A DNA stretch of 64,000 nucleotides from Tubulanus polymorphus (taxonomy: Eukaryota > Nemertea > Palaeonemertea > Tubulaniformes > Tubulanidae), in the NCBI RefSeq assembly GCF_964204645.1, contig NC_134029.1, positions 184,001 through 248,000 on the forward strand. Reading direction: 5' to 3'. The notes under the pieces are model-generated. The model was not told where the DNA came from, made no database searches, and saw only the letters and a program-made list of their open reading frames with translations. This document shows, one piece after another, positions 53,501-63,926 of the stretch. Every line of letters starts with the position of its first letter. Positions within the stretch are counted from its first letter, which is position 1. The position numbers were made by a program, and so were the translations under genes.

Positions 53501-54414
53501 ATAATTGCCCCCAGATTTTTGAATTCGGACGTTTCAATTTTTAGGGCCATTATTAAGGTGTTGAATGATCACAAACTGCTCCTTGGCTCCTACCAAATTA
53601 CGACTTAATGAACAATTCAATGAAACAACAATCATACGTAATAATTACTGTTGATATCTGGCGGTTTACTGATACATTTCCAGCTGAAAGATGTATTTTC
53701 TTCTGTGCTATTTTAGAAACGGCTGTAAATACTGAGAACTGTATAGGACGAAATTGTTGACGAGAGTCGAGATGCAGTCACATTCATCGCTGCTTCCTCT
53801 TTTTTCTGCAGATTTTTAGACAGAGACCTACTCTTCATTTTTTGAAGAAGAGTATAGAACTTATTAGAATAAGTGATATGTTTTGTAATCACTATGGATT
53901 TTCAGACACTTCTTCATTTGCCTTCATGGCACAGTATATCACTATTCATAGATATCCTTAATAATTAGTTAAATCCTTTTTAAAAAGATGGGACACATTT
54001 GCTGAGAATAAACTTTACAATTTATAGGGGATATCTAGTGTATTTTGCCATTTTTCACGATCATATCAGTTTATGAAAGTCATTTCATCCTCCGCAGTTA
54101 TTTAAGATTCTATCAGTGCTCGATCAATTTGTCAGTTTATAATTGTTTTTAGACTTCGATCAATGTATTATTTGACAGTAGACTCAAATTAGTGAATTAT
54201 CACATTCAGTGTGTATGTAATTCTTAACTTAGTGATGAGTGATTAGTCCAATTCTCCTACTCAAAATATGCAACTCTCAATTTCTCATGTTTTCTCATAT
54301 TATAAACTGCTCCACGTATGAAAATTCATCTCTAGTGCAACCTTTATATACAGTTACTGAACTACACTTAGTTTATCAAACCAGGGCCATAAAACTGACT
54401 TAACCTTTAATGAA

Positions 54415-54656
54415 GGCCATGAGCCAAATTTATTCTCATGTTATCAAACCAAAGCCGTGGGCTATATTTACCCTGCGTGGTCACCAAATCAGAACCATAG
54501 ATCAAACTTTAACTCTTTGGTCACCAAACCAGAACCATGGACCAATCTTCGACTCTTTGGTCACCAAAACAGGGCCATGGAACAATCTTTGACTCTTTGG
54601 TCACCAAAACAGGGCCATGGACCAATCTTTGACTCTTTGGTCACCAAAACAGGGCC
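54415..54656 (+). repeat. 40-bp minisatellite
   Basis: About five and a half units containing TTTGGTCACCAAAACAGGGC and CATGGACCAATCTTTGACTC. Left-hand units are more diverged. Confidence 0.9.
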
Positions 54657-54769
54657 TTGAATGAAAAGTTGTACAAGTTATTTCTGTTGCCTTCACGACT
54701 CAGTGTTTGAGAATGAAATGATTTATGTGGAACTAATGACGTAGTTAATGAAAGATTCATCTGTATCAG

Positions 54770-54832
54770 TGTTGCTGCTGGTGCTGATGCTGCTGGTGCT
54801 GATGCTGCTGCTGCTGCTGCTGCTGCTAGTGC
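54770..54832 (+). repeat. GCT/CTG trinucleotide repeat
   Basis: Runs of GCTGCTG interrupted by GGT and GAT. The minus-strand Ala-rich frame across it is a by-product of the repeat. Confidence 0.9.
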
Positions 54833-55000
54833 AACTAACACAAACTTTTGTTGTTTGTCTCTAAAAGATTAAACTTGATCCCAGTCAGAACTGATGAGAG
54901 TTCTAGTGAGATGACAAAATAAGGAAAAGCCATATGAAAAGAAAAAAATAAAGCGAACGCGTGAGCTTCTAACAACAAGATAAAACAGCATGAAATGCTG

Positions 55001-55190
55001 ATATAAAGAGTGGGGTCCGAGAGCAATTCGAAGGTTTAGTGTCCTGCACGCTTAGAGGGCGGGCAGGGGTCTATTCCTACCTCGACTCAAAAAAAGATGA
55101 AATATAAAGAGTGGGGTCTGAGAGCAATTCGAAGGTTTAGTGTCCTGCACGCTTAGCGAGCGAGCAGCGGTCTATTCCTACCTCAACTCA
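55001..55190 (-). repeat. Two tandem copies of an 89-bp element, SINE-like
   Basis: Copies at 55001-55089 and 55102-55190 share ATATAAAGAGTGGGGTC at one end and GGTCTATTCCTACCTC at the other. Differences cluster in one short stretch (AGAGGGCGGGCAGGGG versus AGCGAGCGAGCAGCGG). On the minus strand there is a loose B-box-like CCTTCGAATTGC. A tRNA-related SINE is possible but not proven. Confidence 0.4.
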
Positions 55191-56084
55191 TGCGCTAAAA
55201 GTCAGAGAAAATAGTAAAAATGAAAAATGGCAAATGAAGGAAAATGGCTGGAGTTTGATTTGTTCCACTGGGTTCAAGTGTTAACTTGAAAAGACAAACA
55301 GATTTACAATCAAACGGATTATTAATAATCCGTTTGACGTATATATTTTGTAAACATCAGCAGATCATAATCAATAATTAATAAATCTTATGAGTAAGTT
55401 TCCATAAAACAACTTGCTTATATAAAACCTTTAGTAGAGAGTAGAAATATCTCATCTAACTGTCATTAGTCCACAACGGTTTCATAATAAGAGTGACGTC
55501 ATGTTGAATTGATGAAGCAACATAAATAGCATTAATTGTTTTGATCTCAGCCATCATTCTTGTCCTTGGTTTGTGTTTGCCTTTCTCACGACATTTTGTG
55601 AGTGGAGGTTTGGTTCGGGTTTATTTCCTCGGTTCGGGTGAACCCTCCGTATACCTCCCCCTCCCTTACAACATTAAGTTCCTCAGGTTTGGTTTGATGT
55701 TTTGTAGATGAAACCTCTACAACTCAAACTCGCATCATTTGATGAAATGAAATCTGTTTACAGACGACTGCTGCAACTTGTCGTGAAACTGAGATATATT
55801 GTGAATACTTATTAGAGGGAGTAGAAATAATAGGAATAATGTGATGAAATTGATAAAGAAATCATCTAAAATTCAAGTCATGTGATTTTCAAGACCAACC
55901 CAGGCATATAATCATTTGAATGCCTACAAAATTGTAGAAAAGTATCTGTGAGTTCCATCAATGATGCAATTGATTAAGGATTTCAATTTATATATGAAAT
56001 TGATATGATCGTCGAAAATGGCAAATCGTTTTTTAGTTATTGTACAGATGAGTGGTGTGTGAAGAGGAGACAAGAGAGTTGAGG

Positions 56085-56436
56085 AGGCATGATGGGAGGG
56101 CATTGAGGGAGGGCTAGGTGGGAGGGCATTGAGGGAGGACTAGGTGGGAGGGCATTGAGGGAGGGCTAGGTGGGAGGGCATTGAGGGAGGGCAGGGGTCT
56201 GGGAGGGCGGAAGGGAAGGGGTCCGGGAGGGCGGGAGGGAAGGGGTGAGGGAGGGGTGGGAGGGAAGGGGTGAGGGTGGGCGGGAGGGAAGGGGTCTGGG
56301 AGGGTGGGAGGGAAGGGGTCCGGGAGGGTGGGAGGGAAGGGGTGAGGGAGGGGTGGGAGGGAAGGGGTGAGGGTGGGCGGGAGGGAAGGGGTCCGGGAGG
56401 GCGGGAGGGAAGGGGTCCGGGAGGGTCGGGTCGGGA
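56085..56436 (+). repeat. G-rich minisatellite, right array
   Basis: Units such as GGGAGGGCGGGAGGGAAGGG, preceded by a 30-bp GGGAGGGCATTGAGGGAGG repeat at 56090-56190. It is G-rich on the same strand as the left array although the adjacent arms are inverted. Confidence 0.9.
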
Positions 56437-56634
56437 GGTTAGATGAGTTAAAATGTTCTGATGTTTTAGTTAGACGGATGGGAATCTAATGAAGATGAGA
56501 GAACATTAAATCACTGTTCAATCACAGGATGAAGTAATGCAGTGATCTGTACTCTGTATCTGTACACAATGTTACATGTATCTGTAACTGTTCAATCAGT
56601 ATGAAATAAGTACAAACGTTTAATCTACAGAAAT
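56437..56634 (-). repeat. Right arm of a 198-bp inverted repeat
   Basis: Begins GGTTAGATGAGTT next to the right-hand G-rich array and ends near CTACAGAAAT. It is the inverted copy of 52724-52921. Outside both arms I find no continued similarity and no clear target-site duplication. Confidence 0.92.
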
Positions 56635-56847
56635 CCTGTACTGTTTCTGTCTGATTGATTGATAATTTGAGATGTTACATTCTGCTCTATTGTCACTGAT
56701 TATTGTTTCTTTTTCTTTTCAGAATGAAATGAATCCAATAGAATTTACTATTTAAACAGGCTCATTTAAAGGTAAGTACAAAACTGGTAATGAATTTCTC
56801 TACAGAATTCTTCACAGTCTTTGTTATTGTTTTACTCTCATTTACAG

Positions 56848-56921
56848 GATGAGATACATACTGCAGCACCAGTAGCAGCAGCACCAGTAGCAGCAGCAGC
56901 ACCAGTAGCAGCACTAGTAGC

Positions 56922-56998
<77 letters not shown>

Positions 56999-57010
56999 CA
57001 GCAGCAGCAT

Positions 57011-57042
<32 letters not shown>

Positions 57043-57091
57043 GTAGCAGCAGTAGCAGCAACAGCAGCAGTAGCAGCAGCAGCAGCAGCAG
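56848..57091 (+). repeat. GCA/CAG trinucleotide repeat forming an exon-like segment
   Basis: Bounded by TTTACAG (ending 56847) and a donor (CAGCAG|GTAAAACC). From about 56860 it is almost pure GCA triplets with scattered CCA, GTA and ACA. One plus frame reads poly-Ala/Val, the Gln frame is broken by repeated TAG, and the minus strand reads poly-Leu. The frames do not join the next exon-like segment without a stop, so the repeat is probably untranslated. Confidence 0.6.
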
Positions 57092-57166
57092 GTAAAACCT
57101 GTTTGGAAATTCGTTATTTTTAGAGAACTGGTCTATATAAATTATTCTATCTGTTTATGTTTCCAG

Positions 57167-58086
57167 GATTCAACCACACAAAGATCACGGCTTAGTTTGA
57201 AGTGAGTTTTCAATTGTTAGAATTCATTTAGTTGGAATTATCAACATCTTAATATTTTCCGTACATATTTTCAGTGAACAGAGCAATGGAGGTTTTGGTA
57301 CCCAACAGCAGTCGACCTCAAATACCGCTGGCTTAAAAACATTGGCGAAAATGGTAAGTCTTTGATTTGGTTTGAAACTGCTCTTATTTCATTCAACAAC
57401 TTAACTGACAATTTCTAAAATTTGTATTTAAGAGCTGAAATAACTGGAACCCTTGATAGAATCTGTGAACAGTAAACATTGGGAATTCACTTCACATTTG
57501 TTTAAGATGGACATCGCTTTAGATCCTCAAAACCAATACAGTACCGGTAAATATCTCTACAGATTCTAGTCTCTGTTTGACTGTACATTTATAAACTCAT
57601 TTCCTGATTAGAAGCTACATTAATCAGTGAAGGCGAATTTTCAATCACTTCTATTCTGGTCAAAGTTCGAATCATCAAAATTATACAACTGTTGTATTCT
57701 AGGGTCTAAAATAAAGCTGAACTTGAAGTAAACATTGCGCTCTACAAATCAAACAAGTCAGAAGTGGTGAGTTTTATACCGATTTATTGCAGTAATTTGT
57801 AGTGATCTTCAAATCAAGTCCAGAAAATGATGTGTTTTTGATCGGTCTTTACTAGAGGATGCAGTCTAAAGCTACCATCAAACACCTCAGAAATCTGCAT
57901 ATACTCGACACATTGTGATTAACTACTCATTAGCGTGGTAGGTCTTCTGTCAATCGAACACAAACAAGTTGCAGTTTCTATTTATTTCATTAACCATTTT
58001 CTGGCATAATTTTCTCTTTCCAGAATGCAATACGCCCAACACTTATTGGAGCTGGAGAAATTATAAATATTCACAAGAAGCTGTGA
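57167..58086 (+). other. Candidate small coding segment within the spliced transcript
   Basis: Segments 57167-57201, 57275-57353 and 58024-58086 join in phase to give about 58 open codons. They begin DSTTQRSRLSLN, continue with GGFGTQQQSTSNTAGLKTL, then NAIRPTLIGAGEIIN, and end at TGA 58084-58086. The preceding exon (56848-57091) has TAG stops in the frame that would feed it, and no ATG follows them. An unseen alternative exon would be needed. I do not recognise a family. Confidence 0.25.
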
Positions 58087-58322
58087 TCTAGTTGCTGAAG
58101 CTGTTTTAAGAAACTAAGTAATATTCTCTATACAATTCAACCTGGTTCTCGCTTGTTACAAAACAGTTCAATTATTTATGTATTTATTTTCTCAGAAAAT
58201 CATCAGTTCTCTTAACTTCATGACATTATGACTGTTGGAAGTGAAATCCTGCTAGATGGCACTGAACTTATCTGATACAAGTTTAGAAATGGTGAGTTTT
58301 ATATCACTCCACTGTGCTCTAA

Positions 58323-58470
58323 TACAGTCAACCCCGCATAAGTCGTAGCCCTCGAGACTGACTGCCGCTTTTTCTACGACTTACGTGATGTACGAGTCAC
58401 GTGTAAGTTGTATTTTTATGAGTTATCTATAAGTCGTGGTTTTATACGAATTCCACGAATAACCTGTAAA
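58323..58470 (+). mobile_element. Pogo/Tigger-like terminal fragment
   Basis: Starts TACAGTCAACCCCGCATAAG, the type of end seen in pogo/Tigger elements. It then has AAGTCGTAG and CTACGACTT in inverted orientation within 45 bases. No second matching end was found, so this is a partial copy at best. Confidence 0.3.
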
Positions 58471-58782
58471 AATACAATATATACGATGCTCAGATTCCAG
58501 CTCGGTTCGTCATATTCCCGGTCGTATCCTGAGCTGCAGATCTGAAATCTACCCTCAGCCACGTGCACCATGCAGACAATGTCATAAGAAAGTTTAAACA
58601 CTGACACAGACAATATTGTAGCGTATTTTTATCTGCTGCCGGCATTTCGGGCTACGCGAGGTATTTTGAATGGATCAGAAGATTTGGCTTCTAAAATTGA
58701 TATTTACGTGAAAATATGAGTTATAAGCGTAATATTATGAGAAGAAAAAACTTGAGTGATTCTCCGGAAAGAAGTGCGGCTG

Positions 58783-58862
58783 CTGCTGCGGCTGCGGCTG
58801 CGGCTGCGGCTGCGGCTGCTGCTGCTGCTGCTGCGGCTGCTGCTGCTGCTGCTGCTGCTGAT
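58783..58862 (+). repeat. GCTGCG/GCT repeat
   Basis: Mixed GCT and GCG triplets, about 26 in number. The Ala-rich minus frame spanning it has no other protein character. Confidence 0.9.
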
Positions 58863-59999
58863 GACTGTTTATTCAATCGAACATTTTCAATGTAATATTT
58901 GCAGACGCCATTGGACAAGGACAAGGACCAGCCGTCTACCTGGAGATTGATATGCTGCCACTTATTTAGGAGATCTGCAATTGTAAAGTTTAAAGTCAAA
59001 TATATTACTGGTATTATATTGTGTTGGCCGACACGGGCAGGTGACTGTTGTTCTGTTTGTGATAGTTTCATAGACTGCGTAATCACATATCCATAAAAAC
59101 AATGGAGTCATCCCCTGATTCGTCTCTCAAAGCTATGGTGTCATTTTTGCTAATAGAAAAATAGCCTGACTCGGGCATAGAATATATAATTTAAACCCTG
59201 CTATATGCAAATTTAAAAGGCGTGATTTATCATTTTGATTCTGATTCTTGATAAATAAAAGTAAATGAAGAAATAACTAGAACAGCCTATGCACAAAATA
59301 ACAAAACCTCTCGACCTAAACACTTAACAACCTCTAGCTTTACTTTTCTCAATTAACTTGTTTTTCCCTCACTATTTTTCCCTGTTTTAGTTATTTCTTC
59401 AGACTTGACGATGGTCTCTACAGAGACTCATAAATGTTGTGTCTTCAAATCCCTTTAAATTTGTGTGATGTGGGTTTTAATTTTTTAGTGAAAATTAATT
59501 GATTTAATTTTAGATTAAATATAGCAGCGATAATGGGTTTTCTGCCTCGCTAAGCTAATCACAATTGAGGGAATTAGAGAAAACCCTAATGATGGGCTTT
59601 CTGAGATGGATCAAGGGCATGAGATAATTTACGCACTCCATCCCAGTAAACACGCGACCTGAAATCAATGTTGATTCAATGTTCATGTTGAGATATCAAC
59701 GTTGATTCCATGACACCAGCTCTATTTCAATGTTTATTCCATATTTTATTATGATATTTGAGATAACGATGATGAATCAATGTCCCAATTTGCAACCGTT
59801 GCCACTTTGATCAAAATTCAACCTAGATTAAACATTGCTTTTTAAATGTCGATTCAATGTAATTCAAAATTTGTTTATTTTCTACATATAAATAGTTTAT
59901 GTTGTTTATTTTCGTGTCTACTTTACCGTGCGAGTATTTTGTGTGTATAATATTTGCTAGAAAATAGCATGCTGGTAGTTTTTTTGAAAAGCTTAAGCA

Positions 60000-60066
60000 G
60001 GATTCGAACCCATCTAGAACATGCCGTCTTCGAGGTGAAACTGAGAGATCTGAATTATACCACACC
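60000..60066 (-). mobile_element. tRNA-derived SINE-like sequence inside the transposon
   Basis: On the minus strand there is GTGGTATAATTCAGATCTC (A-box region) and, about 40 bases on, GGGTTCGAATCC (perfect B-box). The spacing is tRNA-like, but no full cloverleaf with a paired acceptor stem was found. Confidence 0.45.
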
Positions 60067-60089
60067 TTGCAATAAGCTGATCATCCAAT

Positions 60090-60128
60090 ATGGCGTCTAA
60101 CAGCGACGTTTCTTGCTCATCAAGGACA
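60090..60128 (+). other. Candidate untranslated first exon and start site of the transposase gene
   Basis: AATATGGCGTCTAACAGCGA is a YY1-like start-site sequence with an ATG. Its 13 codons end at a donor (GGACA|GTAAGTT). The next acceptor (TTCTTACAG, ending 61761) is followed at once by TAA in the joined frame, so translation more likely starts at 61776. Confidence 0.3.
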
Positions 60129-61775
60129 GTAAGTTAATCCACCGCCATCCCGGCGTTCAAGAATTAATATTAATACACAGTTTTTATAAATGATTGGGAG
60201 ATTAACGTTCGAGCCTATTTTGAGTTTCCTCAACTCTAGGGCCTATGCCGTTCAGCAGTGCATGCCATCCCATGCGGATTTATTTATATTTGCCACGCCA
60301 AAATTAAAAAGGCGGCGCTAGTAATGCGGTTTCCGGTGTTTAGTAACCCCACATGAATTTTTTTATTTCATCGTAAGATTTAGGCCTATCAAGGTTTAAG
60401 TAAATCAAAATTTTTGATAATTTTTTCAATATCAATTAAAATCTATTTTATTGAATTTGAATTATAAACGCGAATCAAAAATTATAGGCCTACTGAAAAT
60501 TATAGGCCTAATAATTGACAATTGTCACGCTGTGTACCCGCACGTGACCGTAGGCCTACTATTCAATTCAGTTTGTTATGAGTAGGCTATATGATTCATT
60601 CTGGGCATGCTTTGACTTAAAAAATTACTAGAAGCCTGAAGTCCAAAGCTGCGCCAACACTAACCGTCCTGGATTCGCCGGTACAATGACGGATTCATTT
60701 GTCACAGACATTTACTGGTTGTCCCGGTTACCCCTTCATAAACATCCCGGCGATATTTTTGTTTACCTATTCTGGGTTTTAAAACTTTGTGGTTTCGTAA
60801 TGTTCTACCGGTATTTCATCATCGTCCCATGCAGAGCGACTCCTTATCTGCCCATGTCACTCAGTCCCAGATTTCTTTCAGGTTTATGGGTAATTTTCAC
60901 TATATCTGCACAATTTAAAATCCTTGTTGTAATTCTTTTTATGCATTAAATGTTTTTGAATATGAAAACACTCGTGCAGTTGAGTAATTTCCAACAATCA
61001 ATAATTTGTACCATGCTCTCGTCTATGCGTATCATTGCAACATAGTTAGGGTTGTTGAAGTGTTTGAATCGCGGCCCGTGCAGCGTCCCCAGTTTTCATA
61101 AAATCTTGTTATTTTCAAACACGCCATTTTACCGAAAAGACGGGTTTTGAAAACCTTGCAATTAAAGAAGGGTTTGAACCCGCGTTCGAACCGAGCTCTG
61201 CGATTTTATTGTGTGTAGATGGTGGAACCCGCGTTCAAACACGGCTTTGCATGTGAAGCGTGTGAACTGTATGTGGGATGCCGTTATCAAAATAAACAAT
61301 GTCTATTATTATACACTCTAATGGAGGTGTAAGATATCTCGTGTGTAGACGCTACAGCATTCAAACACGGATTATAAGCAGAACCCCGGTCCGAGGAAAC
61401 CCGCATTCAAACACAGGTTTACGCGCTAGTAGGCTATAGACAAGGCTTATGTTTCAGACTAATTTTGCACTGATAACTGTAGAATTAGGGGGTATGGAAG
61501 TGAATTAACACCAACCTTCCCCGATTTAAGTCTACAGCCACACTGAAGTACACCATTCTGCAAAATTGACAGTCTGGAAGTCAATATGTCCTTGATTAGA
61601 CGCAATTATCAGTGTCTTAGATATGATAATCAATCATACAATAAAGCTCGAAAGATATAATCCCTCTCGTTGGGATTAGATCTTTCAGTCCTTATTATAG
61701 GATTATCAATCATATCAAATCAATGTAAAGAATTTACTTTCTTGTTCTTAATTTTCTTACAGTAATCCTGATTCA

Positions 61776-62891
61776 ATGGCCTCAGGACGCCAAAGACGCT
61801 GGCGATTTGTTGACAGACAGCTTGAGAACTTATTATCTCATAGTGAGGGGGAGTTACAGTTATCATCAATTGATTCTGATACTGAGGAATACTCTGATCA
61901 TGAAATAGAGTTTAATGAACCTGATTTGTTAGATCAGAATGTCGTGTTATCTGGTAATGATGAAACTGAACCTCTTTCTAGTGATGGTGTGGATGATAAT
62001 GATGATGATGATGTTTTTGATCCTGATACCAGCTTGCATCAAGATTTAGCTGCATGGGCAGTTGAGAGCAAATGTTCGCAGTATTCGCTTAATAGATTGT
62101 TAGAGATTTTGCGAAATCATGGTTTTGATGAGCTTCCTAAAGATTGCCGAACTTTGATCAAACGGCCTAAGTGCATCGAAACCACAGAATTAAGTGGGGG
62201 CCACTACAAATATTTTGGTATCAAGACTGGTGTGATACAATGTCTAGCGGCAAATCCACAATTTATTCAAGAGAATAACTCTATCGATTTGGTGATTAAT
62301 GTCGATGGACTACCATTGTTTAAGTCTAGCCGGAAACAATGCTGGCCGATCCTTGCGTACTTCTCGGATTTTGTTCCATTTATCATAGCTTTATGGATCG
62401 GAATTTCTAAACCAAATGATGTAAATAGCTATCTAAACGACTTTCTCATTGAATATCAGCAGTTACAGGAATCTGGCATCATCCACTCTGAAAAACATTT
62501 AACCGTTGTAATTAAGGCATTCATATGTGATGCTCCTGCCAGATCTTTCGTTAAATGTACAGTAGGGCATACAGCTTACTTTTCTTGTGAAAGATGTAAG
62601 ACCAAAGGCACTTATACCCGAGGCAGAATTGTTTTCAATAGTTTACGGATCAAAGATTTAAGAACTGATGAGAAGTTTAGAGAGTGTGCGTATAACAAAC
62701 ATCAAAAGGCAAGGTCCCCATTGATAGATATAGGGTTCAATTGCATATCAGCCTTTCCTCTAGACTACATGCATTTATTGTGTTTGGGTGTTACCAAGAG
62801 GATGTTATTGTTCTTGACTGGTAAGCAAAAAAATGGACCTATATGTATAAAGCAGTTTCTTTACATTTCAGAGATTGTGAATATGCCCTAA
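61776..62891 (+). CDS. TNP2/CMC (CACTA-like) transposase, C-terminally truncated
   Basis: Encodes 371 residues. An acidic N-terminal region (Asp/Glu-rich, about 30-85) precedes a region of the type found in animal CMC-like transposases: INVDGLPLFKSS with Asp177, IKAFICDAPARSF with Asp252, a Cys-x2-Cys pair at 271-274 (FSCERC), and FPLDYMHLLCLGVTKR with Asp330 and His333. These resemble the aspartates and the DxMH block of the plant TNP2 domain. Related proteins are much longer. The last 24 residues look unlike the family, and a donor-like G|GTAAGCA sits at about 62821, so the tail may be intron sequence, with the downstream exon lost or too diverged to see. Family assignment is by motif pattern and is not certain. 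The ATG at 61776 follows an acceptor and is the first in frame. Confidence 0.75.
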   Translation: MASGRQRRWRFVDRQLENLLSHSEGELQLSSIDSDTEEYSDHEIEFNEPDLLDQNVVLSGNDETEPLSSDGVDDNDDDDVFDPDTSLHQDLAAWAVESKCSQYSLNRLLEILRNHGFDELPKDCRTLIKRPKCIETTELSGGHYKYFGIKTGVIQCLAANPQFIQENNSIDLVINVDGLPLFKSSRKQCWPILAYFSDFVPFIIALWIGISKPNDVNSYLNDFLIEYQQLQESGIIHSEKHLTVVIKAFICDAPARSFVKCTVGHTAYFSCERCKTKGTYTRGRIVFNSLRIKDLRTDEKFRECAYNKHQKARSPLIDIGFNCISAFPLDYMHLLCLGVTKRMLLFLTGKQKNGPICIKQFLYISEIVNMP

Positions 62892-63411
62892 TGGTATTTG
62901 AAGCATTTATATCTCTTGTAAAAAAGAGAGATTTAAGATTTCAAAATATTTTAAACATTTGATCTCGCCAATCATTTCTAGATTAAGCTGAAATCCAGAT
63001 TCGGCTGGTTCGATTTTGCTAAAAAAAAGCACTGAAAGCCACTGAATTGTTGGCCCATAGTTCTGTGATCAGTCAATATTGTAATCAGACAGTATGTCTT
63101 TTATATGATTTTATTTTTACAGGTTTTCAACAATAAATTTTAATTTTAGTTCATATGAATCTTAATACTTTGTATTGATGTCGGAGTAACGTTTGTTTAA
63201 TGTTGGTGTATGAATGTTGAATCTACATCATGAGGAGATGGTTACCATGTCGACATTGAATCGATGTGCGAATTGATGAATGTTGTAGTAATGTTGGTTG
63301 TCACAACTTACTTATACACCCAAAAATCAACTTTAATTCAATATCAGGATTTAACATTTCATTAACATTGTAATAACATTGACATGTTTACTGGGATGTA
63401 ACTGCATTAGT

Positions 63412-63560
63412 TTGCAATTGTTTGTACCTCGGGACCCGGTTTCATTAGTTTGTAATTGTTTGTACCTCGGGACCCGGTTTCATTAGTTTGTAATTGTTTG
63501 TACCGCGGGACCCGGTTTCATTAGTTTGTAATTGTTTGTACCTCGGGACCCGGTTTCATT
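63412..63560 (+). repeat. 38-bp minisatellite
   Basis: Four copies containing TAATTGTTTGTACCTCGGGA and CCCGGTTTCATTAGTTTG, immediately right of the transposon end. Confidence 0.93.
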
Positions 63561-63863
63561 GGTCTGGTTTTGTATAAATATGTATGATACTCATGTATAA
63601 TGTGTAATGTAAACTTGTGTGATATATTTTGTAAAATGGACATATTTTGTACGACTTTAGTCTCACAATCAATGAAACGAAGAAGTTGAAATATCGACAG
63701 GTTTTCTTCATTATGAGACTATGATATTTCGTTCGAACTGATGTTACTGTTTTATTTGAAATAAAGATGAATTTTCTGTGTTGTTTTAGTTGTGATTACA
63801 GACGCCAGCAGTTTCACACACACTCAGTGCGTCGAACACGTAAATCCCACGGGTTCAGTTTCA

Positions 63864-63926
63864 TAGAAATAATTTACTTTACTCAATTCGAGTTTGAACG
63901 AATACTTTTTGAGTAAATTATTTCTA
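63864..63926. repeat. Hairpin repeat
   Basis: TAGAAATAATTTAC at the left pairs with GTAAATTATTTCTA at the right around a short CTCAA/TTGAG and TTC/GAA core. It is flanked by GGTTCAGTTTCAT and GGGTCCAGTTTCAC words that recall the element at 49879. Confidence 0.6.

Larger units (their letters stand above)
51200..58291 (+). ncRNA. Candidate multi-exon transcript with little coding potential
   Basis: A GC-richer start-like region (about 51200-51350, with CAAAATGGCGTG at 51298) is followed by short segments bounded by good AG/GT signals. Candidate exons: about 51200-51396, 51473-51638, 52012-52085, 56723-56771, 56848-57091, 57167-57201, 57275-57353, 57703-57766, 58024-58117, 58196-58291. Most carry stops in all frames. 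The exception is 57167-57353 plus 58024-58086, which reads open in one frame but has no upstream ATG that reaches it. The pattern suits a spliced non-coding RNA or a long 5' leader whose coding exons lie beyond 64000. Exon linkage is inference, since no transcript evidence can be seen. Confidence 0.35.
59639..63398 (+). mobile_element. DNA transposon with TNP2/CMC-like transposase
   Basis: The ends match as a 14-bp inverted repeat: CATCCCAGTAAACA at 59639-59652 and its complement at 63385-63398. If the true end is CCCAG, an AT dinucleotide flanks each side. Both subterminal regions are rich in short words such as TGTTGATTCAATGTT and its complement. The interior carries the transposase frame (61776-62891), a possible untranslated first exon and, in its left part, an inserted SINE-like sequence. 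The transposase is shorter than family members, so the copy is probably inactive. Confidence 0.7.

Noticed and set aside
58721-59086. Poly-Ala protein on the minus strand
   Set aside because: Produced by a GCT/GCG triplet repeat. The flanking residues have no recognisable domain. The similar frames at 9275, 54641 and 56762 were set aside for the same reason.
60686-60949. 87-codon hydrophobic frame inside the transposon
   Set aside because: No splice context or recognisable family. Probably chance within AT-rich DNA.
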